Positions 1 to 11,236 of a DNA stretch of 64,000 bases are shown here, in pieces. A program made the position numbers and the translations under genes. Origin of the DNA: Gnetum montanum (Eukaryota; Streptophyta; Gnetopsida; Gnetales; Gnetaceae); contig MNCI01037976.1 of NCBI GenBank assembly GCA_015680685.1, forward strand, positions 43,831-107,830, given 5' to 3'. The notes beneath the pieces were generated by a model that saw nothing but the letters and a program-made list of their open reading frames with translations, was not told where the DNA came from and did no database searches. The first letter of the stretch is position 1. Every line of letters begins with the position of its first letter.

Positions 1-600
1 CCACTCATCAGCTCCTTTTCTAGTTATTATTCTTTTTCCTCATCAAGGTCTTTCCTTGGTGATATGGGCTTAAGAAACTCAATGAAACAAGCATTTTAAG
101 CCCTCCTAGGAATGTCATTGGTGTATCCCAAGATTTTGGTGTGCTTGTAGAACTTCTTGATCAAGAAAGGAAATAGAAGTGTTTGCTTCCCTGCCTTCTT
201 TTTGTCAAATCACCTTTGAATTTCTAGGAAGTACAACTGGGAAAGATTAACACTATTTTTTCCCATTAATATTGTACTTCCTATGGTTGTGTAGGTTAAT
301 ATTTTGTTAAGCCCTTTAGTTGGGAAAAGGTGATATGTGCCTATCTTAAAATATGTCCTCTCTTTTAGAGTCAACTTGCTGTATGTCTTATTATCTTTGT
401 TTTATGCCCACTTCAGCCACAACTTTCTATTTTCTATATTGGACCTTGTGGATACATGCACCAATTTGACCCTCACATTTAGTAGGTTTAGAGCCTTTGC
501 AATTTCATTAACTAAAAAAGAGATAATGAATCCACTGATGTTGACTGTGGTGAAAAAGAATATCATTATGATCATAGTAAGAACCTCTTATTAATGGAAT
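1..600 (-). pseudogene. Extra ORF of a non-autonomous Athila-like element (copy H), decayed
   Basis: On the minus strand this segment matches the ORF that lies before the 3' LTR of element B (60.85-61.3 kb) for most of its length. Shared stretches include GYTNDxPRRA and a block beginning with a GKxxVNL-like motif. The reverse-complement phrases for KLWLKWA and LTLKERTYFKIGTYHLFPTK are also readable, with stops and frame breaks. The domain resembles the one annotated as 'putative plant transposon protein' in many plants (recalled by sight, not searched). The gene runs off the left edge. The 85-residue plus-strand ORF at 337-594 is its antisense shadow; B has the same shadow at 60691-60945. Confidence 0.6.
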
Positions 601-850
601 GGATGAATGAATGACATGGTCACACTATTAAAATAATCAATCCCTCATGAATTGACAACATAGAGAAAACCTCACTTGAATGGGATACATGAGATAGTTT
701 TAGTCACAAGTATGATTATTGACAAAGAAAATAAAAACAAAATGTGGAAAAATTTGAAAAGGATAGGAAAAATTTGTATCAAGAAATAATAAAATGATAA
801 CAAATTGTAAAACAAAAAGATGAAAACACCTACTAATTTTGAATGTTAGG

Positions 851-868
851 ATGGGGCATCTCCCCCAT
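851..868. other. Conserved near-palindrome of Athila-like elements (copy H)
   Basis: ATGGGGCATCTCCCCCAT is almost self-complementary. It aligns with a perfect 18-bp palindrome in A (15321-15338), with a decayed copy in B (58294-58311) and with one in C (about 32505-32522). In every copy it sits beside a conserved GAATTAATAAGTG-like tract. Confidence 0.7.
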
Positions 869-3110
869 GACTAAGTTTTTGATCATGATAAGAATTAATA
901 AGTGGATAGGTAGGTTTCATGCATTTATAAAATAGTGATAACCTTTGATTTTTGAGCCACTGGGTATCTTTGATTTAGTGGTGGTGGCATAGATAGTTTG
1001 TTGTTCACACACTTGGTTGTTAAATGTATCGTGGGTTAGAGTATGAGTGGTGTCAACATTGTAGATGTTTGTCCCATGACTACACCCTTGATCATGATTA
1101 GGCATGCATGGAATCATTTGTCTCTCCAAAATGCTAGATTCATTACTTCTGTTAGGTGTTGGAGTAATGATGGATGTTGGCCTTTAAGGAGGATTGGAGA
1201 AAATTTTTTGTGAAAGGAAAGGTGTTGCAATGGATTGACATTGTGCGAGTTTGGATGATGTAGTATGTCCATGAGTGTTCTACTTATGCATGGAATCCAT
1301 CCTAAAGCAATAATGTTTTTGAGACTGTGATGGGGAAATATTGGCATTATCATGTCTATGCACATTCATGCATAAGTGACATTCTTTTGTTGATGTTTTG
1401 GTGCTAAAGTGATAGGTGATGGGGGAAAGTATGAGAATATTGAGGATTGAATGGACGGTAAGAGGTGTGAGGTGGTGATCCTTCAAGAGATGTCATGGGT
1501 TGATGATACTTAGGAGAGTGATAGTAGAAATTTCAAGTAGAGGCTGTAGAACTAGTTGGGAAAACATGTTGTTGAATAGAATAACCATAAAAGATTAGAT
1601 ATCAATAAAGGTATGGATGGTTTGATGATGACCTTTCCCACAACTATGGATGTCACCACTATGGTTGATGAAAGTGTTGAGGCTGGTAAGAAGTCCCCCT
1701 AGGATAGTACAATTGGTTGTAGGACTGTCTATAAGTATCTTGTGAAAAAGATAGGTTTCTAGGCATGTGCTTCTGTATGAACTTGGGATTTAATGTAGAA
1801 GAATAATACTCATGTAGATGTAACATGCTTGGACAATAGCCCTTTAGCTAGTCATATATGCAAATGTCACATCCATCATCTTCTTCTATGGTTGAGTCTA
1901 TAGCCTCTTTTTCTTCAGTCATTTTCCTTATTTGCCAATAAGTATTCCTAGCTATTTCTTTCTTCTTCTTCTTCCATTTATTATGTTCACTTAATTAATT
2001 TTGTGTTACCTTTTCCTCTATGAATTTTATGAAAGTTGTAACTTTCTCATTTATCCATTCTAACATCCTATCAAACCTTGCTTCTAGTTCATCAATAGAC
2101 TTTTGTATTGGCAAGGGTTGTTGGAGAATCACTCTAGAGCTACCTCTTTCTTCTTACCATAGATGTGCACCTTCTTCTTTTGAAGAGTTTGGTCCTAGTG
2201 ATATTTCTCAACATTCTCTCATTTTCATATATCTCCTTCTTCTTTTTCCACATGCTTGATTAGCTCTTAGATTTAATGGGTTCATAACTTGTATAATTGA
2301 CCTTAAGCATACATCCCAAGGATCTCCCTCATTTCATTATGAAGCCCATCTATGATGTCAAAAAGTTGCTCTTCCTCAGAGAAACCATAGCATGGGCATC
2401 TATTTAGTAGAGAATAATATCTATTTAAGGCCATGTCCAAGGGTTCACATTATTCTTGTCTCCATCCTTGGATCTCCTCATGTTGGATAGCATCACATAG
2501 TTTTGGTATTTCTCATGGAAGAGTTCTAGCATTATGGACCATTGCTGGATTGAGTTTGGTTTCAACAATCTACACCACACTTCAACTTTGTCTATTAGTG
2601 TTCTAGAGAAGAGCTTAAGCTTTTTCTTCCCACTTTCAATGTTGTGTAAGACACAAGCATCATGTATGGATTGTAATTGATGTCATGGATTAGAATCATA
2701 GCCTCCCATAAATTTGGGAATATTATTCATATCAATCCTTCTTAGGAGACTTTCCCTGTGATGCTTGTGGGATATCTTAACTACCTCTAGGATCTGAATT
2801 AGGCTTGTAATGGCCAATAAGGGTTCATTGTCATCAAACATCTCATGGTAAAAATTGCTATTTCTATTTACCTGATTGTAACAATTTTGACAACGTTCAT
2901 ATAGATGTCTTTGGTTTTTCCTGTGGTTTCAATTTTTATTTTTATTTTGACCCCATAGTGGAGCTTTATCTCTATACCTACATTCATCTTTTTATAAACT
3001 AGACATTGAAGAGGAAGAGGAATATGATGAATTAGGAGGATTTCCATGGCTTCTATAATGTTTCCCATGGTCCCTTGAGTTATCCTTTTTTGGTTTTAAG
3101 AAGGTCCTAG
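869..3110 (-). pseudogene. gag: gag remnant of Athila-like element H
   Basis: Read on the minus strand this is a broken Gag. Around 2280-2420 it reads FSEEEQLFDIIDGL, then an MREILGMYA-like block. This matches B gag (FSKEEQLFHIIDGL, ~56.75 kb) and C gag (YSQKEQLCHLVDGL, 37.2-37.4 kb). Upstream, around 2500-2600, it reads KPNSIQQWSIMLELFHEKYQ, matching A and B. The part at 2868-3068 matches the start of B gag at about 56.15 kb. The left part (about 900-1700) is the poorly conserved proline/serine/tyrosine-rich C-terminal tail. No protease or polymerase follows; the hairpin and extra ORF come next, as in B. Confidence 0.65.
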
Positions 3111-3712
3111 GACTTGAGGCCTCCCTTGGTCTAAGACTTACTTCATCTTCTGTAGGGTTGTCCACCTTAGGTGAATGTAGTCTTTGGATGTTGTCATGGT
3201 GGTCATGAACATATGAAATCCATGTGCATTTATTTTTTTAATTCTTAGCATGCAATATTATGAAGTTTATACTAAATGATAGCTTAAAACACATAGTTTT
3301 TCTATAACTACTAAGTTTATTTGGAGGTATCCAAGCCTTGGTGTTTCTAGAGACTAGTAAACACCTAAAATCAAGTTTGAATGAACATATCATCCTTGTG
3401 ATTTTCATAATAAGGTAGATATTAATGTTGGTGGTCCAAAGTAGGCATCAAAAAACATCCTCAAAGAAATCATCCAATCCACTATACCTTCTTCTATTTG
3501 GCTAAACATACTCTCCTTCATGTTGTTATTATCATTCTACTTCCTTTTTACTTTCATTTGACTCTCGTTTTGTCCTAAAACTTATCTATAAATCCTTCAT
3601 TTTAGGTGAAAAGTATAATTAAGAATAGCTATGTCAATGCATCCCCATTAACATAGTGGAATGCGTTAATGTAGCTCCATTGATGCTTCTCCATTAATAC
3701 AAGACAAAAACC
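3111..3712. other. Unassigned AT-rich stretch between H and J
   Basis: No coding homology to other parts of the window was found. It should contain the 5' end of H, but I see no LTR of the TGATGAGT type and no PBS. H may be truncated here, or joined to J by rearrangement. Confidence 0.5.
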
Positions 3713-3721
3713 TTATAAATA
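3713..3721 (+). promoter_or_regulatory. TATA-like box upstream of extra ORF copy J
   Basis: TTATAAATA is followed by a tract (CTCAATTTTCACC... then GGAGTTTTTGTAATTTTT) that aligns with the region after CTATAAATA at 59794 in B (CTCAAAAAATTCATT... GGGGAGTTTTTGCATTTTT). Both precede the same ORF by about 0.5 kb. Conservation of box, following tract and spacing suggests a real promoter for this ORF, separate from the LTR. Confidence 0.5.
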
Positions 3722-4183
3722 CACACGATACTTAGCTCAATTTTCACCATTTTCCAAAGTGTAAAGGAGTTTTTGTAATTTTTAGAGCCAACCTTTCAAG
3801 AACCATAATTTCAACATTTCTTACTCAAATTTTCTCATTTTTCAATCCTCAACCTATGAGAGATATGCTTTACATCATGGGGGATATAAGCCTTAGGTTT
3901 TTCATAGAAGATTTTTCAAAATTTTATTAATCCCTATGGTTAAAATATTAAAATAATATTAAATTAATACCCATAAAGCATTAAGACTAATAAACAAAAT
4001 CCATTAGTTAGGAATAAAATATAATAAAATAATACCACTAGCTTTGGATCATAAAATAAAAAATTAGTTATAAACTTCTAATGCCTAAGTAATTAATATA
4101 ATATAATTTAATGAAGGAAGGTATTCAAGGAAAAAAGGGTTATGAATTAAAGAAATAATAATGTGTTATGTTTGTGATCACAT

Positions 4184-4585
4184 ATGGTGTCGAAAAGAGG
4201 ACCATAAGAAGAAGGTCCATTGCAACATAGGGAGAAGTGACCATGAGGAGGAAGGAACCAGCAACAATAATAATCTTAGGTGCAAGTAGTAGAGGTTATG
4301 CATGCTACTAAGCCTCTTTAGGAAGATCCTAAAGTGGAATTTGTTAGGTAGATTCATCCTACAAAGATGAACCAATCCATGTAGGATGAGGCTCCAAGAC
4401 CAAGATCTAACTTAGAGGTCATACGTATAGAAGCCTTCTTGGAGCAAATCAAAACCAAGGAAGTTCAAAGTTATATCTTGTATAAGTTTAATTTTGAACC
4501 CTTCTTAGAGTTGGGACTTGAGAAGGTCAAGATGTAGTTGTAGGGGTTTCCTCTATTGTCCATTCTCTATAATAGTGGAGAATGA
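4184..4585 (+). pseudogene. Extra ORF copy J, 5' part, cut by insertion of D1
   Basis: It starts ATG GTG TCG AAA AGA GGA, giving MVSKRGP, and corresponds to MAPKRGQQGG in A (16750) and MALKRGGKEG in B (60356). Further on, FNFEPFLELGLEKVK aligns with MNFGPFMEFVLEVVK of B. Several stops interrupt it. The coding similarity continues to about 4560 and then the LTR of D1 begins at 4586, so this copy was split by D1. Its remainder would be expected on the far side of D1, beyond the window. Function is unknown. Confidence 0.6.
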
Positions 4586-5348
4586 TGTTGGTGCTAGAAA
4601 TTTTGATTGCTAGAATGGAAACCCAAAAATACAAGAATAGGAAAAATTATAAACTTGAATCCCAAGGGCCTCTAGAAATGGGATTCAAGGTGCCCTAGAT
4701 AGTCTTTCCGATCACCTAGGGACTTACAAAAGTGTAAATGGAAATGAAAATGGATTTTAAAATAGAAACAGAAATGAAAATGGAAATGCAAAAAAAATTG
4801 AAGTTGCATATGTAGAATGAAGACAGGCACAAAAATTAAAACATAAACTAAAACTTGCACAACATAAATAATAACTTTATTTAAATACAAAATAAAGAAT
4901 AATGCTCATGAAGTACATATTTCTATGGTAACTCCACAATCTAGTTTCTTCCTAGCTATAGTTTCTAGCAACTTTTCATTGGTTCTCACTAGAGTCTACG
5001 TTGTGGTCACAAAAATGGTATTTCACTTTTGTCGTAATTACAACTACATGGGAGTCTTTGTGCCTAGTGTAGTACTAGTTTCTACTACCAAAAACTACTA
5101 CAATATTGCAATGGGCTTTGGTGGTTATGAAAATGCTAAAAATGCTATTGCTTATGGGAACATTAAAATTGGAATAAAGTGTCTACGTTGGATTTTTATA
5201 GGTTGGATTTGGCTAGTTTTGGGTTTGTACACCACTACCATGATTGCTAACAAATTGGTGTTAATTTTCATGTGCAACAGTTATCTAGTTTTAGTGTAGT
5301 TACCATTTATAGTTCGTTTGGTATATACTACAACCATAAAATCCATCT

Positions 5349-5368
5349 ATTTACTATAAATAGTAAAT
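5349..5368 (-). promoter_or_regulatory. Hairpin over a TATA-like box in the D1 LTR
   Basis: ATTTACTA-TAAA-TAGTAAAT is a perfect 8-bp inverted repeat. On the minus strand it contains TATTTATAG, a candidate TATA element. It is conserved in the other D1 LTR (about 54772-54791). Confidence 0.45.
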
Positions 5369-5639
5369 GGACTTTTGTGACTACGCTAGCTTTTCTGGAG
5401 TATTCTAAGGTTGTTGGGAATGCCAAAAATTGTGGAAAATATGAAGAGATTTTGAAATTGTGAAAATGATAAAGCCCATTGAAAAATGCTATCTATGTTG
5501 GCCATTGAAGACTTGGGATGACTACGCTAGCCACTATTGCAAAAATGGAAATTTCAACAATTCCAAGATTACACTTTTGCTAGGTCTTAGTGGTGACTAC
5601 ATTGGCTACCATCATCTTCTCTTTAGAATGGACCTTCCC

Positions 5640-5705
5640 ATCTATTGTAGCACCATGTCTACTATAGCACCATATCTACTATAGCACTATGTCTACTTTA
5701 GCACA
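5640..5705. repeat. ~19-bp minisatellite in the D1 LTR
   Basis: About three and a half units of a TGTCTACTATAGCACCA type. The same motif, read from the other strand (GTGCTATAGTAGAC), forms the leader minisatellite at 51846-51972. Confidence 0.7.
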
Positions 5706-6000
5706 AGTCAAAAATTGATGGCTTTATTATAGTTGGGGATATACCCTTAGAAAAACTCTTAGAAATGCCAATTTTAGCCATTCCTACAATATTTTCAGCA
5801 TTTCCAAGCCTAAATATAAACATGAGGTACCTTTTTCTACTAGGAAAGTAAGGCAATAACAACTTTTAAAGCAATTTTTATACCAAAAAGTTGAAGTATG
5901 CAAGATTGTAACTCATGGAATGCATATCTCACGTTTATAATGAATCCTTGCCTGAAGTTGGGAAATGAATATTACAACATGAATTTTTGATGGTGTTTCA

Positions 6001-6016
6001 TTGGCTCCTCTTTGTT
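6001..6016 (-). other. Polypurine tract of D1
   Basis: TTGGCTCCTCTTTGTT abuts the LTR end. On the minus strand it reads AACAAAGAGGAGCCAA, a typical PPT next to a 3' LTR. The same tract abuts the D2 LTR at 19838. Confidence 0.7.
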
Positions 6017-7095
6017 GATGTCGAGAGGATTGACCCAAGATACATCGATGAAGAGTACAAAAAACTATTGTAGGTCCATCATCAATGTTCCCTCTTAATA
6101 CTTTATTCAGTAGTATCAAACCATGCCCAAGAGTGCTCATGATAATGGGGTGAGGTTATGATAAGGTAATAGGTGATGAGATGATATTTGACTATGAGGA
6201 GATTATCACAAGGGTTAACAATGATTTTCAAATGTTAACATCATGGATACTATGTGGCATAGACATGTTGGTCAATTTATTTGGCCTTCACACTTTGTGT
6301 TTTGATGCATGGTTTACTTAGCAAACACATTTTAAAAACAAACATCTCACTTTTAGGCTTCGTTGGCTACTAGGCTTCTCCCTTTGGATGTTTGGAGCTA
6401 ATGCTCTATCCTTTAGGGTTCATTGGCCATTCAGCTACTTGGAAATTTTCTTCCCCTTTTATTTTTCTTTGTGGGGTAAAACATTCATTCGGTTTCTTTG
6501 CCAAGGTTGATTTTGGTTTGGTTTTCCCATTGAGTGAGTTGTGTTACACTTGATATCATAGATGGCTTCCCATTGAGTGAGATGTGTTATGTTGAAGTAG
6601 ACTTGATGATGGAGCATGACAAAGAGATGTTGTATGACCATAGTGCATGAGTGCCAAACATTAGTTACATTGTTATCCAAGGTAAGGAAGGTTATAATTA
6701 GGCTATGGGGTTGGGTTTAATGAAATGGTAATGGAAATGATATGAGATAAGTACTCTTAGCATGCCAAGACAAACTCACCAAATCTTGTACATCGAGATC
6801 ATGTGGTGACTTACTAACATGATGAGTTGCACCTTAATGATGACTCCAAGCTTCACCTTGCAAGCATAACTCCAAGAGAACAAGAAAAAATAGGCAAAAA
6901 AATCATGCTATTACAATGAATGACATAAATCTAGGCATGATGATGAATAAAACTAGGCTAGCAAGGTCACTAATGTTGCTAGTTTAAGGCTATGGTAGGC
7001 CATAGAAATATGTTCTTTTGTTGAGAAAAGGATGCCATGAGGGCTCACTTATTGGTAACTATGAAGTTCATTGATGTTGTCCATAGGATACATGT
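6017..7095. other. 3' untranslated spacer of D1
   Basis: No coding signal. It aligns with 19851-20788 of D2: both carry a GGTGACTT(A/G)CTA motif, then ACTCCAAGA(G/A)...AAGAAAAAA-like tracts. It ends with one copy of the TAGTTTAAGGCTATGGTAGGCC motif that is expanded in D2. Confidence 0.6.
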
Positions 7096-8450
7096 AGTAT
7101 GATTTTAGATAGAAATGATTGATCAAATTGACTAACTCATTCCCATTCATGTTTACTATCTAGTAGGCCGCATTTGCATCAGCCTTGGTGATTAAGAAAG
7201 GTCCTTCCCTGTTGGTTGAGAATTTGTCTACATGCTCACAAATGGCCTTGAGGACCAGGTTCCCTTTCTTGATCTTATGCTTGTCCAAGTTATGGTGGTG
7301 TTGCCATTTCTACCTCTCATAGTAGCATTCAATGTAAGTGAATGTTCATAGTTGCTACTACTTCACCAAGTCTAGATCCATAGTATGTAGCTCTTTATTT
7401 TATTCATCATTGATGAAGTTGGATAAGGCCACTTGAAGCAATGATACTTGCAGTTCAAGAGGTAAAATAGCTTTAGAACCATGAACAAAGCTATATAGGA
7501 TTAAACCCATTGTAGTGTGGTATGTTATTTGGCAGGTCCAAAGTGCATGGACAAGCTACTCATGCCACTTCTATTTGTTGTTGTTCAACATTTTCTTGAG
7601 CAAGTTTATGATAGCTTTATTACTTCAACTTGTCCATTGGCTTGAGGGTAGTATGGTGATGAGAAGGAATGCTTAATCCCTAGGTTGTGACCAAATTTTT
7701 TCATTTTCTAGCTACTAAATTATGGTCTATTCTTTTTGACTATGATCATAGGTATGCTAAAATGGGCTACTATGTTCTCCAAAATAAATCTAAAAACTGG
7801 TTTAGATGTGGTCTTCCTTAAGGTAATAGCCTCAAGCCACTTAGTAAAGTATTTGGTTATGGTGATAATGAAGCTATGCCCTATGGAAGACTTGGGTAAT
7901 ATAGGTCCCATGATATCCAACCTCCATTGTTGAAATGACTAAGTGATCTAAGTAGTGTGCAACTCAGTCGATGGTACATGTATGAGATTGCTATGCTATT
8001 GGCAAGCATCACAAATTTTAATCTTCTATAGGAAATCATTCTCCATATAGGGATATCAATAACTTAACCATCTGATCTTGGCAAGCATAACTCTAGGTCT
8101 TATATGTCCCCCAAATACATCCTCATGAACCTACTCTAGGACTATGTGGGCTTTGATTTTACCTAAGCATACTAATAATATTTCATTGTAGGACCATCAA
8201 AATAATGTGTTATCACCTACTATGACATACTATTTGAATAATTTATGTATAGTATTCTTTTGAGTGTTATTTAGGCCTTCTGATGATTCATCATGCATAA
8301 GGTAAAACTTGATATCATCATACCACTCTTGTAGGAGTAGTATGGACTATGACCACCAAGGTATCTTCAATGCTCTACATGATGAGAATGGCACAGTCCA
8401 TAGTCAAGGTGGGCAACTTGCTAAACACATCTAGCATCACACTGAGGGCT
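7096..8450 (-). pseudogene. IN: D1 integrase
   Basis: On the minus strand an N-terminal H...GGH...KICDACQ segment (about 8150-7980) recalls the HHCC zinc finger. It is followed by LDIMGPILPKSSIGHSFI and YFTKWLEA (7920-7720), the start of the catalytic core. FSSPYYPQANGQVE (about 7680-7640) is the conserved tail of the core. Beyond it a C-terminal region ends near 7100. The reading frame is broken by stops, several TAG. The family catalyses integration of the cDNA; this copy cannot. The tail at about 7100-7240 is also kept in D2 (21720-21890). Confidence 0.8.
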
Positions 8451-8576
8451 ACCATTGCAATGACATTAGCTATAGCATTTTTTTTGAGATATATGTTGGA
8501 TATCAAAATTTGTAAATTGTTGCAATAGTTTCTTTCCTATGTTATAGTAAGGTTACAAATGTTTAGCTTTATAAGT

Positions 8577-8975
8577 TTAAACCTTGGTTACTTGGTTGGG
8601 CACAAGTTGTGAATTACCTTTGATCATTAAGTATTTGATAACTAGGTCATGAGCTACCATCATTCCTCTGATCAAATCCTCATACTCCACTATATTGTTG
8701 ATGCATGAGAACTTAAAATGATAACTGAAGGAATGGATTTCACCAGATAGGAAGGCTATAATGGTAGTTGCATTGGCCTGAAAGGTAGTAGAAGCTTCAT
8801 CAAAGTACATGACTACCTCATAATCCTCAGGCACTTGGCTAATGATGTTAATGTGCTCATATGGAAACTTAGGATCTATAGTTACATGGTCATTAACATG
8901 TAAAGTGGTAAGTTGTACAACTATAGCTTGACCTTTCATTAGGGATTGGGAAACATAATGAAGATCAAAACCCAT
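8577..8975 (-). pseudogene. aRH: D1 second (additional) RNase H domain
   Basis: A 132-residue open stretch. It starts with a linker (MKGQAIVVQLTTL, cf. KGQALADFLAEH in the family). It then has a YFDEAS block (first catalytic Asp, residue 59), NNIVEYEDLI (catalytic Glu, residue 97) and GNSQLV (residues 120-125). In the last block the usual Asp of GDSQLV is Asn, so an active-site residue is lost. A second RNase H between the first RNase H and integrase is diagnostic of Tat elements. This is the least broken part of D1 pol. Confidence 0.85.
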
Positions 8976-8989
8976 TGTTATGGCTTTTC

Positions 8990-9560
8990 ATTGGGGTATA
9001 CAACTACTCTCATAGATTTTGGCTTTTATGGATCTAAGTACATTATCTTTGAAAATGATGTTGACTTGCCTCCTAAAGAGGTAGTGTCTCCACTTCTTCA
9101 ATGAGAAGACTAGTGCTAGATAATACTTCTCTACTTCAATGTATCAAGTTTCATTGATAACTAATGCATGGATTAGGTACTATACTAGCATCTCTACTTC
9201 ATCATCACATTTTTGTAAAAGTAGAAAGATAATGGAAATGCCCAAGGATAGCAAGATAGATGTAAAATGGTTTATCCTCTTGCGGGGAATAGATTGTCAA
9301 CTCTTGATTAAGGTTTTCAAAGGCTTCTTGGCATTAAGCTATCGACTCATAGTAAACTCCTTTCTTAAGCAAGTATTGTATGGATTGTAACTTATTCATA
9401 AGCCTAGAAATAAACCTAAAAATAAAGTGTAATCTACCCTGTAATTCTTGAAGCTTCTTAAAGTTAGTTGGTGATATCAAGTTGGATATGGCCTTAACCA
9501 TATTAGGATCAACACAAATTCCTACTTTGGATACTACAAAGCATGACATCTTACTAGTCC
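8990..9560 (-). pseudogene. D1 RT thumb and first RNase H
   Basis: The open stretch 9549-9334 reads SKVGICVDPNMVKAISNL, then NFKKLQELQGRLHFI-RFIS, then LLKKGVYYE. This is the thumb/connection of gypsy RT. The RNase H that follows (9330-9000) is shifted and full of stops, and none of its catalytic residues can be placed with confidence. Confidence 0.75.
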
Positions 9561-10560
9561 TAACACCAAAAACATACTTCTTGTAATTAAAAATAGGCTC
9601 ATATTTGAGACATCTCTTTAATACAAGCTATAGGTCATGTGTATGATCATTGACCACTTTGAACTTAATAGCTATATCATCTATGTAATCATTAATTAAT
9701 CCTAGCATGTAATCACTCAAGATATACATCATGGCTCATTGGTAGGTTGATCCTATGTTCTTAAGGCTAAAATGCATCATGGTATAGCAAAAGGTACCCA
9801 AAGGGGTCATGAAGTCATATAGAATTAGTGCTTTAGGTTGATCATAAGTTGGTTTTATCCTAAGAACCCATCCATAAAGAATCACAAGGCATGTCTAGTC
9901 ATAGTATCAATAACTTGATCAATACTAGGTAAAGAAAAGTCCTCCTTAATGATTTCCTTATTTAGATCTTGGAAATCGATGGAAATGTGAATACTCCTAT
10001 TTTTCTTAGGAACTACCACTATGTTAAGTATCCATTTTTCATAATCAATAACTTTGATGAAACCAACTTGATATAGTTTTGTGAGTTCATCATGAAGTGC
10101 TAGAGACAAGTCAGGTCTAATCTTACACACTTTCTACTTAACTAGTCTAATTCTAGGATCAAGTATGGTATTAGGTTGACCTAAATGTGGATCTAAACCT
10201 TGAATATATTCATATGACTAGGAAAAGGCATGAATATTATCTTGTAGAATCTTGGTGATGTCTTGATCCTGTTGAGGTTCTAGTGAAGAACTTAGTTTTA
10301 GTGTTTTCTCCTCATCATTGTGTATTATGTTGGGAACCTTAACTAGAGAGTCTTTAGTTATGTTGCTAGCCTTAAGGTCAACAGTTTTAACTAGGTTCTC
10401 AAGCCACTCTAGAGGTTTTTTGACTAAGGCTATGTGGTTGACAAGACTCCTAGGCTTAATATCTAGACAATAAGAATCGATACATCATTCAATGTCACCA
10501 TGAGGTCCACTCAAGCTCAAAGGTAAACTAATTTACTTCCAAGTGTCCATACTCCAATCT
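9561..10560 (-). pseudogene. RT: D1 reverse transcriptase
   Basis: On the minus strand it reads IRPDLSLALHDELTKLYQVG (about 10130-10070), then NIVVVPKKN, then a DFQDLNKE block and SLPSIDQVIDTMTRHAL. This is the finger/palm region in Tat style (cf. VDFRDLNKA...PLPHID). The polymerase box is intact as NDYIDDIAIK, with YIDD at 9676-9687. The N-terminal extension carries the family phrase GLDPHLGQPN. No protease precedes it here; the matching protease lies at about 48.6 kb on the far side of the antisense gene. Stops break the frame near 9880 and 9740. Confidence 0.85.
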
Positions 10561-11236
10561 TGCATATTAACATAAGAACATTAAGTGGAACTTGGGTAAA
10601 ATAAGTGAACAATGCAAAAAAAATATAAAATAGCTAGTAGATATGCAAACCCATACTATTCTAAAGACAAACAAAATGAAAACAAGGTCAACCAAAGCTA
10701 CGGGATGTAGTTGAAGGTAAACAAGGTGGGCTAGAGGGAAAAAAGATCAAAAAAAGATAAAATACCATGAAAGCATATGAAATAAGATTAAATATGAAAA
10801 ATAAGATTATTCTTTTGTCAGTTTAAGGCCTTGTTAGGCCATGGTTATATGGTATTAAATGATGATCAAAGATGGTCAAACCCCATCATTTAATACCAAC
10901 CAAATGCTAAATAAGGGTCAACAAAGGCCAAAATAAAGAAAATAAGGTAGATATGATAAAGTTAAAGTGTTTCAAAGGCTAGATAAGGTCAAATAAGGGT
11001 AGTGAAGGTTACTAATCCACAACAAGGTCAAAACACCATGAAACAAGGTCAAATTTATTAAAATGGAATACATGTGTTAAAAATTGATTAATACTAGTCA
11101 AATAGGGTTAGATTTTGCCAATTTCAAGCCTTATAATGCCATAGTGTGGAACTAAAAGGTTGCTAGAGAATTTTGGGCACATGAGGGGGTCATTCTAGGC
11201 ATATTTTGAAGAAAAATTGATACTTTTCCTTATGAC
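10561..11236. other. Spacer between RT and the tandem array
   Basis: AT-rich, purine-rich on the plus strand, with recurring AAGGTCAAA-type runs and one GTTTAAGGCCTTGTTAGGCC motif near 10823. No coding signal. Confidence 0.6.

Larger units (their letters stand above)
4586..6000 (-). repeat. 3' LTR of D1
   Basis: It begins TGTTGGTGCTAGAAA, a decayed form of the family start TGTRGYGACC, and ends GATGGTGTTTCA. At 4900-5385 it aligns with 54338-54820 (shared CTAGTTTCTTCCTAG, TTTCTAGCAACTTTTC and TAGTTATCATTTATAG-like runs). Length is 1415 bp. The 124-residue plus-strand ORF at 4925-5299 lies wholly inside the LTR, has no known motif and is probably chance. Motif GACTACGCTAGC recurs around 5380 and 5520. 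Confidence 0.75.

Noticed and set aside
4925-5299. 124-residue plus-strand ORF
   Set aside because: Lies wholly inside the D1 LTR, and the homologous stretch at 54.34-54.7 kb is not open in the same frame. No motif.
8577-8975. Host RNase H gene
   Set aside because: Position between the first RNase H and integrase and the preceding KGQA linker fit the additional RNase H of Tat elements.
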